A stretch of DNA of 64,000 nucleotides from Sulfopaludibacter sp963835555 (GTDB lineage: Bacteria; Acidobacteriota; Terriglobia; Bryobacterales; Bryobacteraceae), in the NCBI GenBank assembly GCA_963835555.1, contig CAWIGC010000035.1, positions 434,001-498,000 of the forward strand, read 5' to 3'. The position numbers and the translations under genes were made by a program. The notes under the pieces are model-generated. The model was not told where the DNA came from. It did not search any database and saw only the letters and a program-made list of their open reading frames with translations. This document shows positions 52,476 to 61,471 of the stretch, one piece after another (positions within the stretch are counted from its first letter, which is position 1; each line of letters starts with the position of its first letter).

Positions 52476-55400
52476 ATGGCTCACAACCATCTTTATAACT
52501 TTTTCGGGCGCCTTCTGCTCGCCTGCATTGCTGCTACCGGGCTCGTGGCCGCGGAACATCATGGCCAGGTAATGTCCGGTGGCCTGCCGGTTCCGGGCGC
52601 CACGGTGACCGCGACCATGGGCGACAAAAAGCAAGTCACCACCACCGACGAGCAAGGCGTCTACTCGTTTGCGGACCTGCAGGACGGCAATTGGACGCTC
52701 ACCATCGATATGCTGGGCTTTACCAGGATCACCACGGAGGTGGGAGTCGCCCCCGGTGCGCCCGCGGCCATTTGGGAAATGCGCATGCTATCGCCGGAAA
52801 TGATTCAGGCCGATGTGGCAGCGCGCCTGGCGCCTCCTGCTCCGGCGGCGGCCCCTCCAGCAGGCCAACCGGCCACACCGGCGGCAGCGCCTGCCACGGC
52901 GGCGGCGTCTTCCGCCACGCCCGCGCCGGCAGGGGCAAAACCCGCGACGCAGGCGGCGGCCCCTCCAGCAGCCGGCCGCGGGAATCAGGGTGGGAGAGGC
53001 GCTAACGCCGCCAACACCGCCAACGGGCGGCCCTCCATCCGGCAGGCGGTTCAGAATGGCGGATTCCAACGCGCCGATGTGACCCAGCAGGCGGATTTGG
53101 CTTCCTTGGGAGCGGAATCGCCCATGGCCAATGCGGATGCCTCGCAGGCGGGAGACGCCATGGTAGCCATGGGTAGTGTGAATACCGGCCTGGGTATGCC
53201 GCAGCAGAATGATTGGGGCATGGGCGGTCGTGGCGGTCCGGACGGTATGGGCGGTCCCATGGGTATGGGCGGCCCCATGGGGATGAACGCCGACGGCACC
53301 GGTCTGCCGGGTCAGACCCAGCCGGGCGCGGATGCCGGCGGTCGTGGCGGACGCGGCGGCGGTGGTCCCGGCGGCGGTGGCGGACGCGGCGGCGGTGGGT
53401 TCGGCGGCGGTATGATGCCGATGGCTCCGGGCGGACGCGGTGGACGCGGCGGCCCCGGCGGACGTGGCGGACGCGGCAACCCTAACTCGTTCGGCAACGG
53501 CCGGCGCGGTTCCCGGCCTCGCTACAATGCCAACCTGGCATTTATTCTGGACAACTCGGCGTTGGATGCGCGCTCGTATTCCATCGCCGGCGCGGATACT
53601 GCCAAAGCGGCGTACGCCAAGGCCCGTATGACGGCCAGCGGCGGCGGCCCGCTCAAGATTCCGCACCTGTTGAGCGGCGACAAGACCACGTTCTTTATCA
53701 ACTACCAGTTGACGCGCAATCGCAACGGGTCCACGCAGACGGGTCTGGTGCCGACACTCGCCCAACGCGGCGGCGACCTCTCGCAGGCCGTCACTGCCAG
53801 CGGCGGCCCGATTTCCATTTTCGATCCGATCGGCGGCAGCCCCTTCCCGAACAACGTGATTCCTACCAACCGGATCAGCCCGCAGGCGACCGCGCTGCTC
53901 AATCTCTATCCGGAGCAGAACTTCCCGGTCAATACGCGCTTCAATTATCAAATTCCGTTTGTCGGAGTCTCCAACCAGGACAATATCAACACGCGCATCA
54001 GCCAAACCCTGAACCAGAAAAACCAGTTCACCTTCGGCATGGGTTACCAGCGCAGCGACCTGACCAATTCCAATGGCAATATTTTTGGATTCGTAGACAA
54101 ACAGCACATGATCGGCATCAATGCCAATACGAGTTGGATCTATCACGTCACCCAGCGGGTCATCAATACGGCGCGATACAACTTCAGCCGGTCGAACACG
54201 CAAGGCACTCCCTTCTTTGCCAACGGCCAGAACATTGCCCAGGAGGCAGGCATCCAGGGAACCAATCAGAGTCCGCTCAACTACGGACCGCCGTCGCTGA
54301 GCTTCACGAATTTCCAGGGTTTGGCCGACTCTAACGCTTTGATCAACAAGAACAATACCAGCGCGGCCGGCGATACGCTGATGTGGATCAAGGGAACCCA
54401 CACCATTCAGTTCGGCGGCGATGTGCGGCGGCAGGGTATCAATCCGTACTCGCAACAGAATCCCCGCGGCAGCTTCACCTTCAACGGAACGGCCACACAG
54501 CAATATCAAAACGGCCTTGCCGTGAACGGCACCGGCTACGATTTCGCCGACTTCCTGCTGGGCTATGCCGACACCACCTCGATCGCTTTCGGTAATCCGG
54601 ACAAGTATTTCCGCACCACGTGGCTGGACGGCTTCGTCAACGATAGCTGGCAGATGAATGGCCAGCTCACCTTGGTAACAGGCTTCCGTTGGGAATACGC
54701 CACGCCCGTCACGGAGCTTTATGGCCGCATGGTAAACCTGAACGTGGGTCCGGGCTTTTCCTCCATCACACCGGTTTGTGCCGCGGCTGTGCCGGGCACT
54801 GCTTGTTCGGTCACATCCGGGCAGGTGGGCCTCCCCAACTCGCTGGTGAACGGCACCAACGGAGGCTTTGAGCCGCGTATCGGTTTTGCGTACCGGCCAT
54901 TCAAGAAGGGCACCATGGTGGTCCGCGGCGGCTACGGCGTTTACTACAACACCTCGGTATATTCCTCCATCGCCAACCAGATGGCGCAGCAGTCGCCCAT
55001 CTCTACCACCGCGCGGCTTTCCAGTTCGCCCGGCGATCTGCTGACCCTGGCCAGCGGCCTGTTGATTCCGCCCAATCAGACCACCAACACCTTCGCCATC
55101 GATCCCAACTTCCGCGTGGGTTATTCGCAGAACTGGCAGATGGCCGTCCAGCAGAATCTGAAGTTCAATATGGTAGCCACCGTCACCTACTCCGGATCGA
55201 AGGGCACGCGTCTGCCGCAGACCTTCCTGCCTAACTCGGTGCCGAACGGTTTCGTGGCCTCGAATCCGCTGGTTCCCGGACCGTTTGGACCGTCCGGCTA
55301 CACCTACGAGACATCCAATGGCGACAACACCTATAACTCGGTGATCTTCCAGTTGCAGCGCCGATTCCGTAGTGGCTTCTCGGGCAACATCATGTATGTT

Positions 55401-56019
55401 CACAGCAAGGCGATCGACGATGCTCTGGGCGGCGCGGTGCAGGCGCAGAACTGGCTGGATCTTTCCGCGGAGCGCGCCCGTTCCAGCGGGATCCGCTCCG
55501 ATACCCTCAATGTTTCGGGGCAGTACAGCACCGGCGTAGGCACTCGCGGCGGCACACTGCTTAAAGGCTGGAAGGGCACGCTCCTTAAGGATTGGACCGT
55601 GATGACCAATATCACGGTGGGCAGCGCGCTGCCGCTGAACATCAGCGTCCCTCTTACCGTAAAAGGGACGGGCGTGACCGGCAGCGAGCGGCCCAACCTC
55701 ATCAGCCAGTCCATCTATGATGTGCGGCGGCTCGAATTTGAATCCGCTGGCGTTCGTGGCCCCGGCGCCGGGCACGTGGGGCAGCCTGGGGCGTAATTCC
55801 ATCAACGGACCCGGCGCCTTCAGCCTGAACGGGCAGGCCTCCCGCACCATCCGGATCGGCGAGAGGCGCAGCGCCGACCTGCAGTTCCAGGCCACCAACC
55901 TGCTAAACCACGTGACGTTCCCCACATGGAACGCCACCCTGGGCAGTTCGCAGTTCGGGTTACCCATGTCCGCCAACGGAATGCGTGTCTTGCAAGCCAC
56001 TCTGAGGTTCAGATTCTAA
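52476..56019 (+). CDS. TonB-receptor-like outer-membrane protein with a Gly/Arg-rich segment in place of a plug (one frame break)
   Basis: About 1180 residues. A signal peptide ends near 25 and a carboxypeptidase-regulatory (Cna-B-like) domain spans about 28-110 (GQVMSGGLPVPGATVTATMG). An Ala/Pro linker (115-165) and a Gly/Arg/Met-rich region (about 241-348) follow. The remainder looks like the beta-barrel of acidobacterial Oar-like receptors: FFINYQLTRNRNGSTQTGLVP, NNVIPTNRISPQATALLNLYP, FNRVNT-type strands and FQFQATNLLNHVTFP near the C-terminus, ending in Phe as outer-membrane barrels do. A normal plug with TonB box is not apparent. The frame breaks near 55728; deleting one base gives GGSNLNPLAFVAPAPG. 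Coupled to the VWFA gene. Confidence 0.83.
53200..53520 (+). repeat. GGN/CGN-rich low-complexity coding repeat
   Basis: About 320 bases inside the receptor-like gene encode GMGGRGGPDGMGGPMGMGG and then many GGRGG/RGGGG units (GGRGGRGGGG, GGPGGRGGRG). The units are imperfect and not a fixed period, so this is a compositional repeat, kept in frame. Such runs are prone to assembly error. Confidence 0.7.
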
Positions 56020-58187
56020 TGCAGCGATCAATCACGGCTACATTTCTGGTTTGGGTGCTCTTCGCTTCGGCGCAGCAGCGCCCCACCCCCGCGCGAGCGC
56101 AGCAGCCTGCCCAGCAACAGAACGGGCAGGTGGTCAACGTCAAGGGCGGCTACAAGATTTCCGTATCGTCGAACCTGGTAGTCGAAGACGTGATCCTGAA
56201 GGACAAACAGGGCAATCCGATCCCGGGGCTGACGAACAAGGACTTCCTCATCACCGAGGACGGGAAAGCGCAAACGGTCAGCATTTGCGATTATCAGAGC
56301 CTCGAAGAGACCGCCATACCGGCCGAGGAAACCGCTCCCGCGCCATCGGTGACGCAGCCTAAACCGCCGGCGGCCAAGCCGGTGAAGAGCGTCGTGGCCA
56401 CCGAGATCGCTCCCGAAAAGCCGGGTGACCTCAAATACAAAGATCGCCGCCTGATGGTGATGTTCTTCGACATGACCAGCATGCCGATTCAGGACCAGTT
56501 CCGCGCCCAGACCGCCGCGCAGAAGTTCCTGAAGACTCAGATGACCAAGAGCGACCTGATGGCCATCATGACCTTCTCTAGCGACGTGAAGGTCGTCGAG
56601 GATTTCACCGACGACCGTGACCTGCTCGCCAAGGACATTAAGAATCTCACCCTCGGCGAGGGCCAGGGCTTCGATGTCACCAATGCCGATGACAGCGCTT
56701 CCGATACCGGCGCGGCCTTCCAGCAGGACGATACCGAATTCAACATTTTCAACACCGACCGCCAGCTTTCCGCGTTGGAGACGGCGGTGAAGATGCTCGG
56801 ATCGCTGAATGAGAAGAAGGCGCTGGTGTACTTCGCCAGCGGCATGCAGAAGCAGAACGACAACCAGGCGCAATTGCAGGCCACCATTAACGCCGCCATT
56901 CGGGCCAACGTTTCGTTCTACCCCATCGATGCGCGCGGGCTGGTGGCTTCGGCTCCGCTGGGCGATGCCACCAAGGGTTCCCCCGGCAGCACGGCCATGT
57001 ATACCGGAAGTTCGGCGCGCTCGGCCACGGCCAGTTTCCAGAACCAGCAGGAGACGCTCTCCACTCTGGCAGCCGATACCGGCGGCAAGGCCTTGCTCGA
57101 CAACAACGACCTGGGAATGGGCATCGTGCAGGCGCAGAAGGATATTTCCAGCTACTACATTCTTGGTTACTACCCCACCAACGATAAGCTGGACGGGCAG
57201 TTCCGCCGCGTCAAGATCACTCTGCGGCCGGAGCTCGCGGCCAAATACGGTGAACCTAAAAATTATCGCCAGGGCTACTTCGCCGGCAAGGATTTCAGCA
57301 AATTCAATTCTTCGGATAAAGAACGTCAGTTGACCCAGGCTCTGCTGTTAGGCGACCCCATCACCGACATCCCGATAGCCATGGAAGTGGATTACTTCCG
57401 GCTGGCGCGCGACCGCTACTTCGTGCCCATCACCATCAAGATTCCGGGCAGCACGCTCGAGTTGGCCAAGGCGCGCAACGGCGCCGAAAGCACCAAGATC
57501 GATTTCATCGGCGAAATCAAGGACGCCAAAGGCAAGGTGGTGGAGAACGTCCGCGATTACATTCCCGTGACCCTCAAAGGGGAAAACGCAGGCCAACTGT
57601 CCAAGCGAAACCTGGCCTACGACATGGGCTTCACGCTGGCGCCCGGCGCCTACTCCATCAAGTTCCTGGCACGGGAAAACGAAACCGGGAAAATGGGAAC
57701 CTACGGCCGCAACTTCATCGTTCCGGACCTGACGTCGGAAACGCGGACTCTGCCCATCAGCTCGGTGGTGCTGAGCAGCCAGCGCCAGGATCTTTCGTCG
57801 GCGCTGTTCAAGGCTCAGAACGATAAGAAACTGGACGCGGCGAATCCGCTCATCGATCAGGGCAAGAAGCTGATTCCCAGCGTCACCAACACCTTCAACA
57901 AGGCCCAGGACATGTACGTCTATCTGCAGGCGTACGAACCGGGAGCGGACAGCACCCAGCCTCTGGTAGCCACGGTGAGTTTCATGCGCGGCAAAGTGAA
58001 GGCGTTCGAAACCCTGCCGCTCCAGGTGACTGAAGGACTCGACGCCAAGAGCAAAGCGCTCCCCCTGAAGTTCCAGGTGCCGCTGGGCAAACTAGCGGCC
58101 GGCCAGTATACTTGCCAGGTCAGCGTCATCGATCCTAACGGGCACAAATTCGCCTTCTGGCGAGCGCCGGTCATGCTGGTACAGTAG
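56019..58187 (+). CDS. Exported VWFA-related domain protein (acidobacterial type)
   Basis: 722 residues; ATG 56019 shares a base with the receptor stop (TAATG). Signal peptide RSITATFLVWVLFASAQ. GYKISVSSNLVVEDVILKDKQGNPIPGLTNKDFLITEDGK is the first strand set of the acidobacterial VWFA-related family, and RRLMVMFFDMTSM is the degenerate metal-site strand (D-x-T-x-M instead of D-x-S-x-S). DISSYYILGYYPTNDKLDGQFRRVKITL closes the VWFA fold near 395. About 300 further residues form beta-rich domains (FLARENETGKMGTYGRNFIVPDL). It likely binds protein or matrix at the cell surface; coupling suggests it partners the barrel. Confidence 0.88.
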   Translation: MQRSITATFLVWVLFASAQQRPTPARAQQPAQQQNGQVVNVKGGYKISVSSNLVVEDVILKDKQGNPIPGLTNKDFLITEDGKAQTVSICDYQSLEETAIPAEETAPAPSVTQPKPPAAKPVKSVVATEIAPEKPGDLKYKDRRLMVMFFDMTSMPIQDQFRAQTAAQKFLKTQMTKSDLMAIMTFSSDVKVVEDFTDDRDLLAKDIKNLTLGEGQGFDVTNADDSASDTGAAFQQDDTEFNIFNTDRQLSALETAVKMLGSLNEKKALVYFASGMQKQNDNQAQLQATINAAIRANVSFYPIDARGLVASAPLGDATKGSPGSTAMYTGSSARSATASFQNQQETLSTLAADTGGKALLDNNDLGMGIVQAQKDISSYYILGYYPTNDKLDGQFRRVKITLRPELAAKYGEPKNYRQGYFAGKDFSKFNSSDKERQLTQALLLGDPITDIPIAMEVDYFRLARDRYFVPITIKIPGSTLELAKARNGAESTKIDFIGEIKDAKGKVVENVRDYIPVTLKGENAGQLSKRNLAYDMGFTLAPGAYSIKFLARENETGKMGTYGRNFIVPDLTSETRTLPISSVVLSSQRQDLSSALFKAQNDKKLDAANPLIDQGKKLIPSVTNTFNKAQDMYVYLQAYEPGADSTQPLVATVSFMRGKVKAFETLPLQVTEGLDAKSKALPLKFQVPLGKLAAGQYTCQVSVIDPNGHKFAFWRAPVMLVQ

Positions 58188-58263
58188 GACCGTTTGCACT
58201 CCGCGCCCCGCGGCTGCCACTGCAATGGCACAATGAGAAGAGTTCGGTTCTCACTCGGGGCGC

Positions 58264-59469
58264 ATGTCTATCTTCCGGATTGTCATTCTCGTTTTCGCCG
58301 CCACGCAGTTCTATTGGGCGCGGCGTGCGTACCTTCTGGCGGTACGGCTGTTTCCGGCCCGGCTCCCGCGCATCGCGGTGTGCGGCGCCGTGCTGGCCGC
58401 ATACGGCGTGGCGCTGGCCTTTAATTTCGGATGGTTCGGTCCGCGCGGCGACGCCATTCATCTGACCCTGGCCGACGCGCTCCTGACCGCTCCCTTTCGC
58501 TGGTGGCTGGCCTGTTCCATCTTCGGATTCCTGGTGGCGCTGCTGTTTGCGATTCCCCAGGGCTTGGTGTCGGCTGTCCGCAAAGTAGCTGTGAAGAAGG
58601 ACCTGGCATCGCCGCCCCGCCGGCAGTTTCTGGAGCGGACCGCGGCTGTAGCCACGGCAGCTCCCTTTGTGGCCGGCGCCTACGGTCTGTTGTATGGGCG
58701 TCTCAACCTGGAAACTCCCACACAGCGTATCGTCCTGCCGAAGCTGCCGCGGCCGTTCGAGGGCTTCCGCATCTGCCAGCTTTCCGATATCCACATCGGC
58801 CCGTTCATGCCCATCGAAGAGATTCGCAAATACGCGGCTATCGCCAACGCCTTGAAGCCGGATCTCATGGTCCTGACCGGCGACTTCGTGACCTTCGACG
58901 CCAGCACGCAGCAGCCCGTGGTAGAGGCGCTCTCCGGCTTGCGCGCGCCCTATGGCGTCTACGGCTGCCTGGGCAATCACGACGCCTGGACGCGCGTGGA
59001 GAATTCCATTACGGAGCTGTTCCGCCAGACCGGCGTGCGGATTCTGCGTGGCGAGAACGTGCCCGTTGTGGCGCACGGCGAATCCTTCAATCTGATCGGT
59101 GTGGATTTCCAGAGCCACCACCAGTTCGGCCCCTCGCCCCCGGTCGAGCATCTGCTGGCCAATATCGAAGGCCTGATCGCGCGCGACCGCGTAAATATCC
59201 TGTTGAGCCATAACCCCGACACCTTCGATCGCGCGGCGGAGTTGGGAATCGACTTGAGCCTGGCCGGCCACACGCACGGGGGACAGGCGGCGCTGGAGTT
59301 CATCAGCCCGGAAATCGCGCCCAGCCGGATCGTGACTCCGTACGTGGCGGGTCTATTTCAGAAGCCGGGCGGCCAACTGTACGTCAACCGCGGCATCGGC
59401 ACCATCTTTATCCCCATCCGCATCGGCGCGCCGCCCGAGATCACCATCTACCAGTTGACGCGAGGATGA
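58264..59469 (+). CDS. Membrane-anchored metallophosphoesterase (YkuE/YaeI-like)
   Basis: 401 residues. The N-terminal 120 residues hold about four membrane helices; a basic RRQFLERTAAVATAAPFVAGAYG segment precedes the catalytic domain. All calcineurin-like motifs are present: SDIHIGPF (D-x-H), LTGDFVT (GD), GCLGNHDAW (GNHD), LLSHNPDTF and SLAGHTHGGQA (GHxH). Relatives cleave cell-wall or UDP-linked phosphoesters. It follows the VWFA gene by 76 bases; GAGAA...TTCTC just before the ATG could form a small hairpin. Probably an independent unit. Confidence 0.88.
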   Translation: MSIFRIVILVFAATQFYWARRAYLLAVRLFPARLPRIAVCGAVLAAYGVALAFNFGWFGPRGDAIHLTLADALLTAPFRWWLACSIFGFLVALLFAIPQGLVSAVRKVAVKKDLASPPRRQFLERTAAVATAAPFVAGAYGLLYGRLNLETPTQRIVLPKLPRPFEGFRICQLSDIHIGPFMPIEEIRKYAAIANALKPDLMVLTGDFVTFDASTQQPVVEALSGLRAPYGVYGCLGNHDAWTRVENSITELFRQTGVRILRGENVPVVAHGESFNLIGVDFQSHHQFGPSPPVEHLLANIEGLIARDRVNILLSHNPDTFDRAAELGIDLSLAGHTHGGQAALEFISPEIAPSRIVTPYVAGLFQKPGGQLYVNRGIGTIFIPIRIGAPPEITIYQLTRG

Positions 59470-59487
59470 GGAACGGGGAGCCCCGCG

Positions 59488-60432
59488 CTACTTCGGTTCG
59501 TAAGTGACAAAGGCGAACTTTTTCGAATCGGGCGACCAGGAGTTCACATTGATGGTGCCCTGTCCGCCGAAGATGGTGGTCAGCACCTGAATCTTCGGGG
59601 CCGTTGCCTTTTTCCCGGGCGTGGGAATGAGGCGGAGTTGCACCCCCGCCATCTTGCCGTTGTGGTTTTCGGTGCCTTTCGGAAACGAGAGGAACACAAT
59701 CCACTTGCCGTCCGGCGAAACGTGCGGAAACCAGTCTTCCAGTTCATCGCTGGTCACTCGCTCGGCCTTGGCATCGCCCTCACCGGCGCCATCGGGGGGA
59801 ATGCGCCAGATGTCCCAGCCGCCAGACCGGTTGGAATTGAAGTAGATCCACTTGCCGTCCGGCGAATAATCGGGTCCATCGTCGTATCCGCCATGCGAGG
59901 TCAGACGCTGTTCGGGACCGCCCGCGGCGGCCACGCGGTACAGTTCGAATGCACCGTTGCGCTGGCCCACGAAGGCCAGCCACTTCGAATCCGGCGACCA
60001 GCCGTGGAAGTAACTGGCCGTCGCCACCGGAGTCATTAGCCGCACGTCTTTCCCCTCGGCCGTGGCCTGAAATACCTGGGAAGCCCGCGCCGGAGGCAAG
60101 GTAGCCGAAAAGGCCAGCATCCTGCCGTCGCGCGTGAAGCCATGATCGTTATTGCAGCGATATGCCGCGCCCAAATCGATTTTCTCCGGCGCCGGAGAGG
60201 CGCCCTCCACCGGGAGCCGCATCAGATTTCCGCCGGAGTTCACCAGCAGATACTTGCCATCGTGCGACCAGTTCGGCGCTTCGAATACGGTGCCGGCTGT
60301 GTAGAGCACGCGGGATGTTCCGGCGGCGCGATCGAAGATGACGATGGTGCTGCGATATTGCTGCTGGGGGGCGCGCCCCTGCTGCGCACCGGCGGCCAGC
60401 AACAGGGCGAGCCCCAGGAAAATTGGTTTCAC
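59488..60432 (-). CDS. Exported TolB-like WD40/PD40 propeller protein
   Basis: 314 residues. I take the GTG at 60432 because it starts a signal peptide, KPIFLGLALLLAAGAQQGRA; the earlier ATG would overlap the divergent gene. At least five PD40-type blades follow, each with SPDGKW/SHDGKY-like turns (NWSHDGKYLL, GWSPDSKWLAF, DYSPDGKWIYFNSNRSG, HVSPDGKWIVF, SWSPDSKKFAF). These propellers act as periplasmic scaffolds. The region is complete and ends at 59488, 18 bases from the convergent phosphoesterase. Confidence 0.85.
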   Translation of the reverse strand: MKPIFLGLALLLAAGAQQGRAPQQQYRSTIVIFDRAAGTSRVLYTAGTVFEAPNWSHDGKYLLVNSGGNLMRLPVEGASPAPEKIDLGAAYRCNNDHGFTRDGRMLAFSATLPPARASQVFQATAEGKDVRLMTPVATASYFHGWSPDSKWLAFVGQRNGAFELYRVAAAGGPEQRLTSHGGYDDGPDYSPDGKWIYFNSNRSGGWDIWRIPPDGAGEGDAKAERVTSDELEDWFPHVSPDGKWIVFLSFPKGTENHNGKMAGVQLRLIPTPGKKATAPKIQVLTTIFGGQGTINVNSWSPDSKKFAFVTYEPK

Positions 60433-60465
60433 CAGAGCAGTATATCCGGAATCGCGGTTCGCCGG

Positions 60466-60474
60466 TGTTATAGA
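60466..60474 (+). promoter_or_regulatory. Extended -10 promoter, leaderless start
   Basis: TGTTATAGA (TGn-TATAGA) at 60466-60474, with the ATG of the aldo/keto reductase only six bases later. No -35 and no Shine-Dalgarno. Best explained by an extended -10 promoter giving a leaderless transcript. Confidence 0.45.
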
Positions 60475-60480
60475 TAAAGA

Positions 60481-61464
60481 ATGCAATATACCCGACTTGG
60501 ATCGACAGGGCTCAAGGTGTCGCGCATCTGTCTGGGCACGATGACCTACGGCTCGAAGAAGTGGCGCGAGTGGGTTTTAGAGGAGCCGGAAAGCCGGCCC
60601 TTCATCCAGCGCGCGCTGGAATTGGGAATCAACTTTTTCGATACCGCCGACATGTATTCGGTGGGCGTGAGCGAGGAAATTCTGGGGCGCGCGCTCAAGG
60701 ATTTCGGACCCTCGCGCGACCGCGTGGTCATCGCCACCAAGGTGTTCAACCCGATGGGCGACGATCCGAACCAGCGCGGGCTTTCGCGCAAGCACATCCT
60801 GCATTCCATCGACGATAGCCTCCGCCGCCTGGGAACGGATTACGTCGACCTCTACCAGATCCACCGCTTCGATTACGAGACGCCCATCGAAGAAACCATC
60901 GAGGCCTTGGACGAAGTGGTGAAAATGGGCAAGGCGCTCTATTTCGGCGCTTCGTCGATGTACGCCTGGCAGTTCGCCAAAATGCTGTACAAAGCGGATG
61001 AAATGGGGTGCGCGCGCTTCGCCACCATGCAGAATCATTACAACCTGATCTACCGCGAAGAGGAGCGGGAAATGCTGCCGCTGTGCCGCGAAGAAGGCAT
61101 CGGAGTGATTCCCTGGAGCCCGCTGGCGCGCGGCTTCGTGATGGGCAACCGGCGTCGTGAAGATCACGGCGACACCGTGCGCGCCAAGACCGATAACTAT
61201 GCGCAGGGTCTGTACTACCAGCAGTCCGATTTCGACGTGGTGGACCGCATCACGGAGGTGGCCAAACAGCGCGGCATTTCCAACGCACAGGTGGCCCTTG
61301 CCTGGGTCCTCCAGCAGCCCGGCATCACCGCGCCCATCGTCGGCGCCAGTAAAATGCACCACCTCGACGATGCCGTGGCGGCGCTGGACGTACATCTCAC
61401 GGACGCCGAACTGAAGGCGCTCGCCGGGCCCTACCAGCCGCACAACGTCTTAGGTCACTCGTGA
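60481..61464 (+). CDS. Aldo/keto reductase (YajO-like)
   Basis: 327 residues. QYTRLGSTGLKVSRICLGTMTYG opens the barrel; the catalytic tetrad is Asp and Tyr in NFFDTADMYSVGVSEE, Lys in VIATKVF and His in YQIHRFD. ARFATMQNHYNLIYREEEREM and GVIPWSPLARGF are the substrate and cofactor loops of the YajO/voltage-gated-channel-beta-like group. Proteins of this group reduce various aldehydes with NADPH. It has no operon partner; the next gene is convergent. Confidence 0.9.
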   Translation: MQYTRLGSTGLKVSRICLGTMTYGSKKWREWVLEEPESRPFIQRALELGINFFDTADMYSVGVSEEILGRALKDFGPSRDRVVIATKVFNPMGDDPNQRGLSRKHILHSIDDSLRRLGTDYVDLYQIHRFDYETPIEETIEALDEVVKMGKALYFGASSMYAWQFAKMLYKADEMGCARFATMQNHYNLIYREEEREMLPLCREEGIGVIPWSPLARGFVMGNRRREDHGDTVRAKTDNYAQGLYYQQSDFDVVDRITEVAKQRGISNAQVALAWVLQQPGITAPIVGASKMHHLDDAVAALDVHLTDAELKALAGPYQPHNVLGHS

Positions 61465-61471
61465 GCCGGGG

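Noticed and set aside
53200..53520. Possible minisatellite or CRISPR-like array
   Set aside because: Unit length is irregular and in frame with Gly/Arg codons; no spacers.
52788..56000. 1070-residue minus-strand open frame opposite the TonB-receptor-like gene
   Set aside because: Product of GC-rich low-complexity coding; lacks any fold signature, while the plus strand has signal peptide, Cna-B-like domain and barrel strands.
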